NCBI RefSeq assembly: GCF_022352055.1
Contig: NZ_JAKRWM010000006.1
Location: forward strand, 1 to 64,000
Reading direction: 5' to 3'
Source of the DNA: Cohnella mopanensis
GTDB taxonomy: Bacteria; Bacillota; Bacilli; Paenibacillales; Paenibacillaceae
Length of the DNA: 64,000 bases
The translations under genes were made by a program, and so were the position numbers. Under the pieces are notes generated by a model. It saw only the letters and a list, made by a program, of their open reading frames with translations, had not been told where the DNA came from and made no database searches. The first letter of the stretch is position 1. Every line of letters begins with the position of its first letter. Positions 24,196 to 34,038 of this stretch are shown piece after piece.

Positions 24196-24966
24196 TTGAA
24201 ATTTTCCTTATGTATCGGAGCTTATCCGGGCAAAGACGAAGTCTATCACCTAGAAAAGGTCAAAGAACACGGTTTCCATGGTCTCGAGTACTATGCTTGG
24301 TGGGAACTCCGCGATCTGAAGAGAACGGCCCAAGAGCAAGAACGGATAGGCGTCGGCATTAACGCCACTTGCACGAAGTTCATCAGTCTCGTCGACGAAT
24401 CCCAGAGAGACGCATACTTGGAAGGCATTCGCCAAACGATTGAAGCTTGCAAAATTCTGAATATACGTTCCGTAATCTCGCAGACAGGCAACGTGCTAGA
24501 AGGCGTTCCGCGGGATACGCAGCGCCGCACAATGGTAGAGACCTTGAAACGCTGCGCTCCGCTGTTCGAAGAATCCGGCATCGTGCTGGAGATCGAACCG
24601 CTGAACGGGCTCGTTGACCATCAAGGACACTTCCTGCAACGATCGGACGAATCCGTCAACGTCATCGATCAAGTCGATAGCCCGAACGTCAAGCTCGTCT
24701 TCGACGTCTATCATCAACAGATTACCGAAGGCAACGTGATCCGTAACGCGATCGGATATCAAGACCGGATCAACCACTATCACATAGCGGACAACCCCGG
24801 ACGCAATCAGCCTGGCACGGGCGAGCTCAATTACGTCAATATCCTGCGAGCTATCAAAAACACCGGCTTCTCGGGCTTCGTCGGGCTGGAATGCGGCTAC
24901 ACCGTAGACACGGACGTCGCGATTAGTCAATTCAAGAATGAAATCGCTTCACAAGTATTATTCTAA
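24196..24966 (+). CDS. hydroxypyruvate isomerase (Hyi)-like TIM barrel protein
   Basis: A 256-residue sugar isomerase/epimerase of the AP-endonuclease-2-like TIM barrel fold. Conserved metal-ligand strands are visible: VLEIEPLNG (Glu), VKLVFDVYHQQ (Asp, His), NHYHIADNPGRNQPGTGELNY (His) and GLECGY (Glu). The HIADNPGRxxPGTGE stretch is characteristic of Hyi. These interconvert hydroxypyruvate and tartronate semialdehyde or epimerise ketoses. Start is TTG at 24196 with GGGAG upstream. Transcribed alone, away from ThuA copy 2. Confidence 0.87.
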   Translation: MKFSLCIGAYPGKDEVYHLEKVKEHGFHGLEYYAWWELRDLKRTAQEQERIGVGINATCTKFISLVDESQRDAYLEGIRQTIEACKILNIRSVISQTGNVLEGVPRDTQRRTMVETLKRCAPLFEESGIVLEIEPLNGLVDHQGHFLQRSDESVNVIDQVDSPNVKLVFDVYHQQITEGNVIRNAIGYQDRINHYHIADNPGRNQPGTGELNYVNILRAIKNTGFSGFVGLECGYTVDTDVAISQFKNEIASQVLF

Positions 24967-24971
24967 CATAA

Positions 24972-25014
24972 GAACGCCGATCGTCACCTAGTACGTAGGG
25001 AGCGATCGGCGTTC
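24972..25014. terminator. stem-loop between the Hyi-like and Nudix genes
   Basis: GAACGCCGATCG and CGATCGGCGTTC form a perfect 12-bp stem with a 19-base loop, followed by CGCGATTTTGG on the plus strand. Probably a (weak) shared terminator for these convergent genes. Confidence 0.65.
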
Positions 25015-25040
25015 CGCGATTTTGGCCAAATGAACTAAAG

Positions 25041-25601
25041 CTACACCCTGAACAGTCCGTAGCCGTTCAGAGGCACGATTGGATTCCGGTCGACGGCAAG
25101 CCCGGCACTCAGGTTGCCGCGAAGCGCAACGTCCACGAGCCACTTCGTGAAGGGCGCAACGTTCATGGACTCCATCTCATCTAAGCTATAGAAACCAGCC
25201 GCATCTACCTCGATACCATCCGGCGTCGGTTCTCCGCCCACGTAGTCCATCGAGAAGGCGACGTACAAGTTATGGATGCTCCTCGGCTGATCCCGCAAGG
25301 CAACGATGCCGCTAACTTTCGCTGTAACTTTGCATTCCTCCATAACCTCTCGGACGATCGTCTCCTCGATCGGTTCCATCTGCTCGATATAACCTCCTGG
25401 GTTCGTCCAGTACCCTTTGCCCGGTTCTTGCGCTCTGCGTACGAGCAGCATCTTGTCCTCATGGACGACAAGAGCCCCTACGCCGATACTATAGTTTCCC
25501 CAGTGAACGAAGCTGCATTTCGTGCAAGCCCGTCTTAACGTACCGTCCACATCGCGAGTTTCCATTTCCGATCCGCACGAAGAACAAAACTTCATTTCCA
25601 T
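25041..25601 (-). CDS. Nudix hydrolase with N-terminal zinc ribbon
   Basis: About 186 residues. An N-terminal zinc ribbon (CSSC and CTKC pairs) precedes a Nudix domain, the NudC/ADP-ribose-pyrophosphatase-like layout. The Nudix box runs GYIEQMEPIEETIVREVMEEC with the catalytic REVMEE core; the last Gly of the consensus is Lys. Such enzymes hydrolyse a nucleoside diphosphate linked to another group. The ATG at 25601 is preceded by AGGTG; a GTG nine bases earlier is an alternative. Convergent with the Hyi-like gene. Confidence 0.88.
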   Translation of the reverse strand: MEMKFCSSCGSEMETRDVDGTLRRACTKCSFVHWGNYSIGVGALVVHEDKMLLVRRAQEPGKGYWTNPGGYIEQMEPIEETIVREVMEECKVTAKVSGIVALRDQPRSIHNLYVAFSMDYVGGEPTPDGIEVDAAGFYSLDEMESMNVAPFTKWLVDVALRGNLSAGLAVDRNPIVPLNGYGLFRV

Positions 25602-25718
25602 ATCTGTCACCTGCTCCGAATGTTGTTAAATCGTTCGTCGACTCTCTCTATTTATCAACCTACATTATACTCGATGTTCGTATGCAGCACAGCGGCTAGG
25701 AGGGTGGGAATTAGTTGG

Positions 25719-25898
25719 GTTTTTAGGTTTTACCGGACTACAGAGCCATATTGGCCACCTCGGGAGTGTGCAGTCAGGTTTTGCCGGACTACAGCACCAT
25801 TTGAGCAACTTCTAGTACATGCAGTCAGGTTTTACCGGACTGCAGAGCCACATTGGCCACCTCAGGAGCGTGCAGTCAGGTTTCGCCGTACTACTCAA
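25719..25898. repeat. 51-bp tandem array, about 3.5 units, hairpin plus linker
   Basis: Units start at about 25719 (partial), 25770, 25821 and 25872, exactly 51 bases apart. Each has the 19-base imperfect hairpin AGTCAGGTTTTACCGGACT and a 32-base linker with ATTGGCCACC and TCGGGAG. The architecture and the TTGG and TCGGGAG linker motifs echo the array at 6.9 kb although the hairpin sequence differs. A plus-strand frame stays open through it without a ribosome site. It occupies the 373-base gap upstream of the Nudix gene; apart from the terminator at its end nothing else was seen there. Confidence 0.88.
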
Positions 25899-25912
25899 AT
25901 ACGCGACTAAAC

Positions 25913-25962
25913 AAAAAAAGCACACCACAGCGGCAACAATCGTTGCCACTGCTGGTGTGCTT
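25913..25962 (-). terminator. terminator of the thuA-gfo operon
   Basis: AAGCACACCA...TGGTGTGCTT with an inner GGCAAC/GTTGCC stem; on the minus strand it is followed by seven T residues (25913-25919). A strong intrinsic terminator about 20 bases after the oxidoreductase stop. Confidence 0.93.
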
Positions 25963-25983
25963 CTCGATTAATTCCTACAATTC

Positions 25984-27021
25984 TTACAGCGTGATCTCGC
26001 GCCCGCGCTCGGCGGATTCGTAGATCGCGGATAGGATCTTGATCATGTCTACGCCGTGGTCCGGCGTGATGATCGGAGTCTCGCGCCCGAGCACGCATCC
26101 GATGAAATGTTGAATGTTCGCGGTATGCTGCGGAATCGCCGCTTCCGGGAAGATCGGCTGCTGATCGATCAGCACGCCCTCGTTCTCCGTAAACAGACGA
26201 AGCTTGTCATTGATAAGACTGAACCCGCCTTCAGTGCCTCTCCACTCGAGAAACTTCTTCTCTTCCTCGATGTTGGATGCCCAGCTGAATTCGATTTGCA
26301 GTGATGCGCCGTTATCGAAGCGGATAAAACCGGCCGCCAGATCCTCGACGTCGAACGTTCCCGTAGGAATTTTGCCATCTGCTTCCGGACGGTCAGCGAA
26401 CTTGCGATAAGTCGAGCCCGATACCGTTACCGGCTTCGGATTGCCGCTCAACCACATCGCCATATCGATCATGTGCACGCCAAGGTCGATCAACGGCCCG
26501 CCGCCGGACAATTCCTTCGTCGTAAACCAACCGCCTCGTCCCGGAATGCCCCGACGACGAATCCAACCGCAACGTCCCATGTACAGATCGCCCAATTGGC
26601 CTTGTCCGATGATTTTCTTCGCGAATTTGGCTTCCTCGCTGAATCTATTGTTTCTCATCGTCATGAGCAATTTACCCGAATCGCGCGCCACATCCGCCAT
26701 CTTCTGCGCTTCGACCGGATTAACGGCGTCCGGCTTCTCGCAGAATACATGCTTGCCTTTCTGCAAGGCAGCGATGGCAATCTCCGAGTGATACAGATTC
26801 GGAGTGCTAATTCCAACAATATCGATCGAAGGATCCGCGATCAGTTCCCGATAATCTTCATACACTTTCGCATCCGGGAAATCTTTAGCCGCAGCCTCGG
26901 CGGAAGCGCGGAAGGCGTCGCAGAACGCGACGATTTCCACTTCCTTGGACGATAACCACCCTGGTAGATGCGCCCATTTGAAAATCCCGCCTGTCCCGAT
27001 AACTCCTACTTTAAGCGTCAT
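25984..27021 (-). CDS. Gfo/Idh/MocA-family oxidoreductase (copy 2)
   Basis: A 345-residue NAD(P)-dependent dehydrogenase: Rossmann motif GVIGTGGIFK, EKP motif in VFCEKPDAV near residue 96, and the active-site region SGGGPLIDLGVHMIDMAMW with the paired His/Asp of the family. The start codon overlaps the ThuA stop by one base (TAATG) with AAGGAG upstream. It pairs with ThuA just as at 8.3-10.2 kb, though the sequences are clearly different. Substrate unknown, presumably a sugar or polyol. Confidence 0.88.
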   Translation of the reverse strand: MTLKVGVIGTGGIFKWAHLPGWLSSKEVEIVAFCDAFRASAEAAAKDFPDAKVYEDYRELIADPSIDIVGISTPNLYHSEIAIAALQKGKHVFCEKPDAVNPVEAQKMADVARDSGKLLMTMRNNRFSEEAKFAKKIIGQGQLGDLYMGRCGWIRRRGIPGRGGWFTTKELSGGGPLIDLGVHMIDMAMWLSGNPKPVTVSGSTYRKFADRPEADGKIPTGTFDVEDLAAGFIRFDNGASLQIEFSWASNIEEEKKFLEWRGTEGGFSLINDKLRLFTENEGVLIDQQPIFPEAAIPQHTANIQHFIGCVLGRETPIITPDHGVDMIKILSAIYESAERGREITL

Positions 27022-27752
27022 TAGTTTTTCTCCTTAATCGTTTCTAGAGGTTGAGCATTGCCGTAACGCGGATACTCGCGGTCAACCGGCGCAGCCCATT
27101 TCACGGCGTTAGAGATAACTTTGCGCACTTGCGGATTGTAGTAAGTCGGGTATGTCTCATGTCCAGGACGGAAATAGAAAATCTTGCCCATGCCGCGCGT
27201 ATAGCAGCAGCCGCTGCGGAATACTTCTCCGCCTTCGAACCAGCTCACCATAACCAGCTCGTCCGGTTGCGGAATGTCGAAGTGTTCTCCGTACATTTCT
27301 TCCTGAGGAAGCTCAATATATTCGCCGATACCATCCGCAATCGGATGTCCCGGATTAACGACCCAAATGCGTTCCTTCTCATCTGCTTCCCGCCATTTCA
27401 GATCGCAGGACGTGCCCATGAGTTTCTTGAATATTTTCGAAAAATGACCCGAATGCAGCACGATTAGTCCCATGCCTTGCAGTACGCGTTGATGTACTCT
27501 TGCGACGATCTCATCCTGAACTTCATCATGTGCCATATGTCCCCACCAGATGAGGACGTCCGTTTCGTTCAATACGGCTTCGGACAAGCCATGCTCCGGA
27601 TCGTCTAAAGTGGCCACTTGAATATTTCCTGTTACTTCCAGTCCTTCGGCAATTGCCGTATGCATCCCTTGGGGATATACGGAGGCCACTTTCTCATTCG
27701 TTTTCTCATGACGATGTTCGTTCCAGACCGTAACATTGATGGATGGTTTCAT
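27021..27752 (-). CDS. ThuA-domain protein (copy 3)
   Basis: A 243-residue ThuA-family protein. Typical parts are [53 protein letters not shown] (two blocks) and [16 protein letters not shown]. It begins a two-gene operon with an oxidoreductase and is divergent from an AraC regulator 198 bases away. GGGAG precedes the ATG. The WW/H motifs place it in the ThuA subgroup often annotated as trehalose-utilisation proteins. Confidence 0.87.
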   Translation of the reverse strand: MKPSINVTVWNEHRHEKTNEKVASVYPQGMHTAIAEGLEVTGNIQVATLDDPEHGLSEAVLNETDVLIWWGHMAHDEVQDEIVARVHQRVLQGMGLIVLHSGHFSKIFKKLMGTSCDLKWREADEKERIWVVNPGHPIADGIGEYIELPQEEMYGEHFDIPQPDELVMVSWFEGGEVFRSGCCYTRGMGKIFYFRPGHETYPTYYNPQVRKVISNAVKWAAPVDREYPRYGNAQPLETIKEKN

Positions 27753-27950
27753 AGATGGATTCTCCCTTGATTTAGGTTGATTCGAAGAACTAGTTCTATC
27801 TCCATTTTATGCGAGCAGGAAGATTCAATCGATTACGTTTTCGATTAATTTATTACGGTATTCTGTCATACCCTTCATGGAATAGAACGATTGTGTTAAA
27901 ATAACGTTACGCGATCCTGTCGCAAACTATGTACCCCAAGGAGCCCTGCC

Positions 27951-28901
27951 ATGTATCCGGAGATGCGTTATGAGCAAGTCGTCTATCAGAATCCATTTCT
28001 CGCGATGCGAATCTGGCAGATCGACTCCAAAGACCTTACGCCAGAGGCCATTCGCGTATGGAAAGAGCAGGATTGGAAGCAAAAGAGGTACACCGATAGT
28101 CAGTGGCATTACCATGAAGAGGTGGAGCTTCTCCTCATCCACGAAGGGGAGCTTACGACTTTCTGCAGGGAAGAGCAACTCGTGCTGCGCAGCGGCGATA
28201 TCGCTTTGTTCGGATCATCCGAGCCGCACATGACCATGCATACCAACGATGACGAATTGAGCTATATCGTATTCCAGATCGATCTGCGCAAATATTGGGA
28301 TCTGAGCACGATCAATAGTATGCAACACTTCTCGGAAGTCATTCGACCGCTCAGTTCGCTCAATTATGTATATCGCGACAATCCGGACGTCAGAGCCCAG
28401 ACAGCAGACCTGATCCGCGAAATCTACAAGGAAATGAACGATGCGCAAATCGGCTATGAACTCGCCGTATCCGCACGAATTAAAAATATTTTGCTGCTGC
28501 TTCTCCGATATGATACCCAAATGAAACTCAACTATAACGATAACCGCCTGCTTGGCAGGCTTCAGCCAGCTGTCGATTACGTGGAACAGAACTTAAGCGA
28601 GAAGCTATCCGTGTCCGAGATAAGCGGATTGGTGAACATGAGCTATACCCACTTCATTAAGACATTTAAGAAGGCGGTAGGCATGTCGTTCACCGACTTC
28701 GTCGTCTACAAGCGAATCAAGAAAGCCGAACAGCAGTTACTTACCAACGACGACCTGAGCATAGCAGAAGTGGCCGAGTCGGTAGGTATCTCCAACATCG
28801 GCCACTTCTACGATATGTTTCGTCGCTATAATGACTGCTCGCCCAAGCAATTCAAGGATCGGCTTCGGGTACCTGTCGTGAACGTTGAAGCCGAAGGCTA
28901 A
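27951..28901 (+). CDS. AraC-family transcriptional regulator
   Basis: A 316-residue regulator. The N-terminal cupin domain shows WHYHEEVELLLIHEGELTTFC and SGDIALFGSSEPH, and the C-terminal 100 residues carry two helix-turn-helix units (LSVSEISGLVNMSYTHFIKTFKKAVG and SIAEVAESVGISNIGHFYDMFRRYNDCSP). It is divergent from the ThuA-oxidoreductase pair and likely controls it. The shared intergenic DNA contains an AATCGA/TCGATT inverted repeat near 27828-27846. AAGGAG precedes the ATG. Its 3' end is 13 bases from the convergent glpD stop. Confidence 0.9.
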   Translation: MYPEMRYEQVVYQNPFLAMRIWQIDSKDLTPEAIRVWKEQDWKQKRYTDSQWHYHEEVELLLIHEGELTTFCREEQLVLRSGDIALFGSSEPHMTMHTNDDELSYIVFQIDLRKYWDLSTINSMQHFSEVIRPLSSLNYVYRDNPDVRAQTADLIREIYKEMNDAQIGYELAVSARIKNILLLLLRYDTQMKLNYNDNRLLGRLQPAVDYVEQNLSEKLSVSEISGLVNMSYTHFIKTFKKAVGMSFTDFVVYKRIKKAEQQLLTNDDLSIAEVAESVGISNIGHFYDMFRRYNDCSPKQFKDRLRVPVVNVEAEG

Positions 28902-28914
28902 TCCCGCGATCGGC

Positions 28915-30594
28915 TTAGGCTTCAACGGCATCCGCGATCAAGCGGTCGATCTCATCCGCATATTCTTGTCGTTGATCTTCGGACCAGCCTCCCCGTTCCG
29001 CCATGGCCGCAATGACAGGGTCTCCCCACTTACGGACAGAGGCCATATTAAAGAACATCCAGCCGCTTCGCCGGACTAAGAAGTCCTGCGGCTTAACCGC
29101 CATTTCCTCGTCCATCGCATACCGCAACTCCGCCGCGATCGCTAAAGGCAAACCATGCCGCTCCGCCCATTGCTGCTCCTTCTCGCCATCCATTAGCGCG
29201 AATAAAGAATCTACGTTGGAGCCGTAAAATTTCGCCATCGCTTCGGCATCCTCGGCCGGGAAACCCTTCAAAATCCCTACTTGTTTTTTACCCATTACGA
29301 ATCGGCTATAATTGTCCGAGCCGCCGACATCGCCGCCGGAGATCGGCATTTCCTTGGTGCGGCAAGCGCCCACGCCGGATTTCGCCCCTTCATCCGCTAA
29401 CCGTTTCACTACGTCATCCACGATTGACTCGGCCATTTTCCGATATCCTGTTAGTTTGCCGCCAGCAATCGAGATCAAGCCGGAAGGCGCATGAAAAATT
29501 TCGTCCCGACGCGAAATTTCCGACGGGTCCTTCCCCTCTTGATGAATGAGCGGCCGGAGCCCTGCCCAACTGGATTCAATGTCCGAATCCTCTAGCTTAA
29601 GATCAGGAAACATGAAGTTCGCCGCTTTAAGCAAATAGGCCCGATCTTCCTTCGTTACTCTTGGGCGATCGATCTCGCCTTGATAATTCGTGTCCGTCGT
29701 CCCGAAATACGCTTTGCCCGCACGCGGAATCGCGAACACCATCCGTCCATCCGGCGTATCGAAATATACGGCTTGCTGCAGCGGAAACCGGGATTGGTCG
29801 AATACGAGATGAACGCCTTTGGTTAAACGGAGCGTCTTACCGGACTTGGAGCCATCCAACTCCCGAAGCTCATCCACCCAAGGGCCCGTTGCGTTCACCA
29901 CTTTGGTTGCGAGCACTTCGTACTCCTTGCCGTCGATCACATCGCGAACCTTTGCCCCGGTCAATTGCCCTGCGGTGTCATACGTCAAGGAATCTACGCG
30001 CGCATAGTTAACGGCGAGAGCCCCGTATTCCCTAGCTTTTTTCATAACCTCGATAGTCAATCGCGCATCGTCGGTACGGTATTCCACGTAATATCCGCCG
30101 CCCTTTAACCCTTCTTTTTTCAGCAAAGGCTCTCTCTTGTGCGTCTCTTTAGCGCTTAACATGGAACGGCGTTCGCCTCTCTTAACGCCCGCTAGAAAAT
30201 CATACACGCGAAGGCCGATCGACGTTGAAAATTTACCGAAGGTACCACCTGTGTACAGCGGAAGCAGCATCCATTCCGGCGTCGTGACATGCGGCCCGTT
30301 CTCGTATACGATCGCCCGTTCCTTGCCTACTTCCGCGACGACGCCGATCTCGAACTGCTTCAAATAGCGCAACCCGCCATGTACGAGCTTCGTCGAACGG
30401 CTAGACGTTCCCGCCGCGAAATCCTGCATTTCGACTAGCGCTACGCGAAGCCCCCGGCTTGCCGCGTCAAGAGCGATGCCGGCGCCCGTAATCCCCCCTC
30501 CGATCACGAGCAAATCCACTTGACGATCGCGCATATCTTCTAATATTTCATGTCGTTTCGAAGACGACAGGCTTTTCGCATTGTTTACGGTCAT
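28915..30594 (-). CDS. glpD: aerobic glycerol-3-phosphate dehydrogenase
   Basis: A 559-residue FAD-dependent membrane-associated enzyme converting glycerol-3-phosphate to dihydroxyacetone phosphate. FAD-binding [21 protein letters not shown], the GlpD signature [16 protein letters not shown] and the C-terminal DAO_C domain are visible. The ATG at 30594 has GGGGAGAG upstream; the longer frame starts inside the leader terminator. Length is standard. It is last in glpP-glpK-glpD and has its own leader hairpin, expected to be opened by GlpP with glycerol-3-phosphate. Confidence 0.95.
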   Translation of the reverse strand: MTVNNAKSLSSSKRHEILEDMRDRQVDLLVIGGGITGAGIALDAASRGLRVALVEMQDFAAGTSSRSTKLVHGGLRYLKQFEIGVVAEVGKERAIVYENGPHVTTPEWMLLPLYTGGTFGKFSTSIGLRVYDFLAGVKRGERRSMLSAKETHKREPLLKKEGLKGGGYYVEYRTDDARLTIEVMKKAREYGALAVNYARVDSLTYDTAGQLTGAKVRDVIDGKEYEVLATKVVNATGPWVDELRELDGSKSGKTLRLTKGVHLVFDQSRFPLQQAVYFDTPDGRMVFAIPRAGKAYFGTTDTNYQGEIDRPRVTKEDRAYLLKAANFMFPDLKLEDSDIESSWAGLRPLIHQEGKDPSEISRRDEIFHAPSGLISIAGGKLTGYRKMAESIVDDVVKRLADEGAKSGVGACRTKEMPISGGDVGGSDNYSRFVMGKKQVGILKGFPAEDAEAMAKFYGSNVDSLFALMDGEKEQQWAERHGLPLAIAAELRYAMDEEMAVKPQDFLVRRSGWMFFNMASVRKWGDPVIAAMAERGGWSEDQRQEYADEIDRLIADAVEA

Positions 30595-30620
30595 GACAAT
30601 CTCTCCCCTTCTGTAGACCA

Positions 30621-30689
30621 AAATAGAAAAAACCACGCTAACCATCTCCGAGAGCATCTGACATGCATCTCGGAAACCATTATCGTGGT
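30621..30689 (-). promoter_or_regulatory. glpD leader terminator/antiterminator (GlpP target)
   Basis: On the minus strand GGAGAAACCACG begins a long stem (CCACG...CGTGG outer, TCTCGG/CCGAGA inner) ending in TTTTTTC. The layout, a terminator in an untranslated leader directly before glpD, is that of Bacillus glpD, where GlpP with glycerol-3-phosphate prevents termination. GGAGAAAC before the stem recurs in the glpP leader. Confidence 0.82.
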
Positions 30690-30737
30690 TTCTCCATGAA
30701 CTCCAACCGATATTAACTTACGCCAATCATAGCACCG

Positions 30738-32261
<1,524 letters not shown>

Positions 32262-32286
32262 TCAGCCATCTTATCGATCGTTATGC

Positions 32287-32823
32287 TTACCACAAATCCC
32301 GCCTTGACGTCGTGATTGCCGTCGCTCCCGCTTCCAAGGCGATACGGACATCCTCTTCCGAACGGATGAGGCCTCCCGCGATAACCGGTATTCCCGTCCT
32401 ATCCCTAACTTCCTGAATCATGCTGGGGATAACGCCGGGCAACACTTCAATGTAGTCCGGCTTCGTCTTCTCGAATAGCGCATAGCTTTTCTCAAGCGCT
32501 CCCGTATCGATAAGGAATAGCCGCTGAATCGCGATGAGTTTATTTTGTTTCGTTTTCTGTATGACGCTTGCCCGGGTAGAAATCAATCCCGCAGGTCGTA
32601 CATGCTGACAAAGATACTCCGCTGCGTATTCGTCATTTTTCAAACCGTCTATGAGATCCGCGTGCAACAACACTTTCTTGCCATGCCGCTCCGCCAGCTC
32701 TACCAAGATCCTTAACTGACCAAGATGTCCACCCAACAGAACGACGTATTGATGAGGGCTGGCCAATGCAGCCTCTAGCTCTTTGGCCGTTTTGACGGCC
32801 GGCCATACGGTTTGATTGTTCAT
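32287..32823 (-). CDS. glpP: glycerol-3-phosphate-responsive antiterminator
   Basis: A 178-residue GlpP protein with a small TIM-barrel-like fold. Characteristic are VVLLGGHLGQLRILVELAERHGKKVLLHADLIDGL, GLISTRASVIQKTKQNKLIAIQRLFLIDT (two blocks) and PDYIEVLPGVIP with IAGGLIRSEEDV. It binds glycerol-3-phosphate and glp leader RNA. The gene itself has a leader with a terminator like that of glpD, pointing to positive autoregulation. Upstream of the whole glp operon. Confidence 0.94.
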   Translation of the reverse strand: MNNQTVWPAVKTAKELEAALASPHQYVVLLGGHLGQLRILVELAERHGKKVLLHADLIDGLKNDEYAAEYLCQHVRPAGLISTRASVIQKTKQNKLIAIQRLFLIDTGALEKSYALFEKTKPDYIEVLPGVIPSMIQEVRDRTGIPVIAGGLIRSEEDVRIALEAGATAITTSRRDLW

Positions 32824-32858
32824 GGCATGCGAACCTCCACTTTGCTGAACGAGTTACG

Positions 32859-32911
32859 AAAAAAAACCACATCACAAATGCTCCTCCTATTCGGACAAGC
32901 AATTGATGTGG
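32859..32911 (-). promoter_or_regulatory. glpP leader terminator (probable GlpP target)
   Basis: CCACATCA (32867-32874) pairs with TGATGTGG (32904-32911); on the minus strand eight T residues follow. Upstream of the stem on the minus strand is GGAGAAACGGAGATCCACATC, sharing GGAGAAAC with the glpD leader. A terminator inside the glpP leader implies control by antitermination. Confidence 0.82.
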
Positions 32912-32947
32912 ATCTCCGTTTCTCCCTCACGCTATTAACTTGGCTTA

Positions 32948-32977
32948 ATTATAGTCTTGAATTGAAAGCGTCGTCAA
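32948..32977 (-). promoter_or_regulatory. promoter of the glp operon
   Basis: Minus-strand TTGACG (32972-32977), 18-base spacer and a perfect TATAAT (32948-32953), about 125 bases upstream of glpP. Confidence 0.8.
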
Positions 32978-33066
32978 CTTCCGTCTCGATCAGCTGGCCC
33001 TTGGGATAGCCCCCTAATGGGGTACGGGCTTTCACCTTATTATAGGTCGCGCAATCTCATGTCTGC

Positions 33067-33852
33067 TTAGGGAAGCAGCACTTGAGCCGATATCGGATAA
33101 TGGTCGGAAGGGTACTTCCCTTCGTATTCATCCCGATAAACGGTCGTTTCCAAGAGGGCAACGTCCCTGGTAAAGAACAGATAGTCGATCGGCTCGCCTT
33201 CGACTCCCCCTTCGAAATCATGAAAGGTTCGGCCGATGGGCTCCGGATGCGCCAGATAAGCATCTATAAGGTTTTGCCGTAGCGTCACGATCGCCGGATT
33301 TTCCGGGAAGGAGTTGAAGTCTCCCGTCAATAGAACAGGGAGTCCCTCTTCCTCTTGGCAGCGTGCGATTCGATCAAGAAGCAGCTTGGCACTCTCCTCG
33401 CGGGCAAGCTGGCCTTCATGATCGAAGTGAGTATTGTAGACGTAAAAGCGCCGTCCAGGTTCATCGATCCGCTCCAAGCACGCCCAAGTGCAGAAACGCG
33501 GATAGCTGCTGTCCCAGCTTACGCTGCCGGGGATTTCCGGCGTTTCGGATAACGAGAACTGGCCTTGCTTAATCACTTTAATTCGATCGTGCTTATAGAA
33601 TATAGCGCAACACTCGTCCATTCGCGGATCGCCGCTCTCATAGCCGCTCCGTCCTTCGCCCAACCGGCTATAGTCGGACAATTCCTGATCCAGATCGCGC
33701 AGCATGTCGTACCGGCCTTCCTGCGTCCCGATAATGAGCGGCTCGGCTTTCCGCACGAGATCGGTAGCATGACGGATACGATAAGGCCAAGCGTTATCGC
33801 CGTCGATCGGCGTATTCACCCTCAGGTTAAATGTCATGATTGTAAGTTTCAT
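33067..33852 (-). CDS. endonuclease/exonuclease/phosphatase-family hydrolase
   Basis: A 261-residue protein of the EEP fold. MTFNLRVNT at the N-terminus, the catalytic Glu in IIGTQEG, VYNTHFDHEG, LTGDFNSFPENPAI and the terminal SDHYPI are the conserved metal-dependent phosphoesterase motifs. No signal peptide is seen, so cytoplasmic. Substrate could be a nucleic acid, phosphoinositide or sugar phosphate. It is monocistronic, following a terminator and ending before the glp promoter. Confidence 0.88.
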   Translation of the reverse strand: MKLTIMTFNLRVNTPIDGDNAWPYRIRHATDLVRKAEPLIIGTQEGRYDMLRDLDQELSDYSRLGEGRSGYESGDPRMDECCAIFYKHDRIKVIKQGQFSLSETPEIPGSVSWDSSYPRFCTWACLERIDEPGRRFYVYNTHFDHEGQLAREESAKLLLDRIARCQEEEGLPVLLTGDFNSFPENPAIVTLRQNLIDAYLAHPEPIGRTFHDFEGGVEGEPIDYLFFTRDVALLETTVYRDEYEGKYPSDHYPISAQVLLP

Positions 33853-33949
33853 CTTAATAGGTTCACCCTATCCGTTTTGATTTGACCTTAAGACATGGAT
33901 AACATTCTAATATAAACTTGAGGAGAAAGGAACGTTAATGACAGTCGAC

Positions 33950-33993
33950 AAAAAAACCTTGATAGACCAAACGATCTGGCCATCAAGATTTTC
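33950..33993 (-). terminator. terminator of the kinase/aldolase operon
   Basis: CTTGAT (33958-33963) pairs with ATCAAG (33982-33987), extended inward by GACCA/TGGCC-type pairing; on the minus strand it is followed by seven T residues. It lies about 50 bases after the oxidoreductase stop. The plus strand also has TTTTC after the stem. Confidence 0.82.
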
Positions 33994-34038
33994 ATGATTC
34001 ACCGTCAACTTGTCGCAGCTGTCTGGTGATAATCGGGT

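Noticed and set aside
25620..25910. Plus-strand open frame of 96 codons across the second 51-bp array
   Set aside because: Same reason: 17-residue periodicity from a 51-base unit, no ribosome site, no protein-like features.
33938..33997. Plus-strand mini-gene (19 codons) after AGGAGAAAGG
   Set aside because: It runs through the terminator hairpin of the opposing operon and encodes nothing recognisable; the ribosome-like site may be chance.
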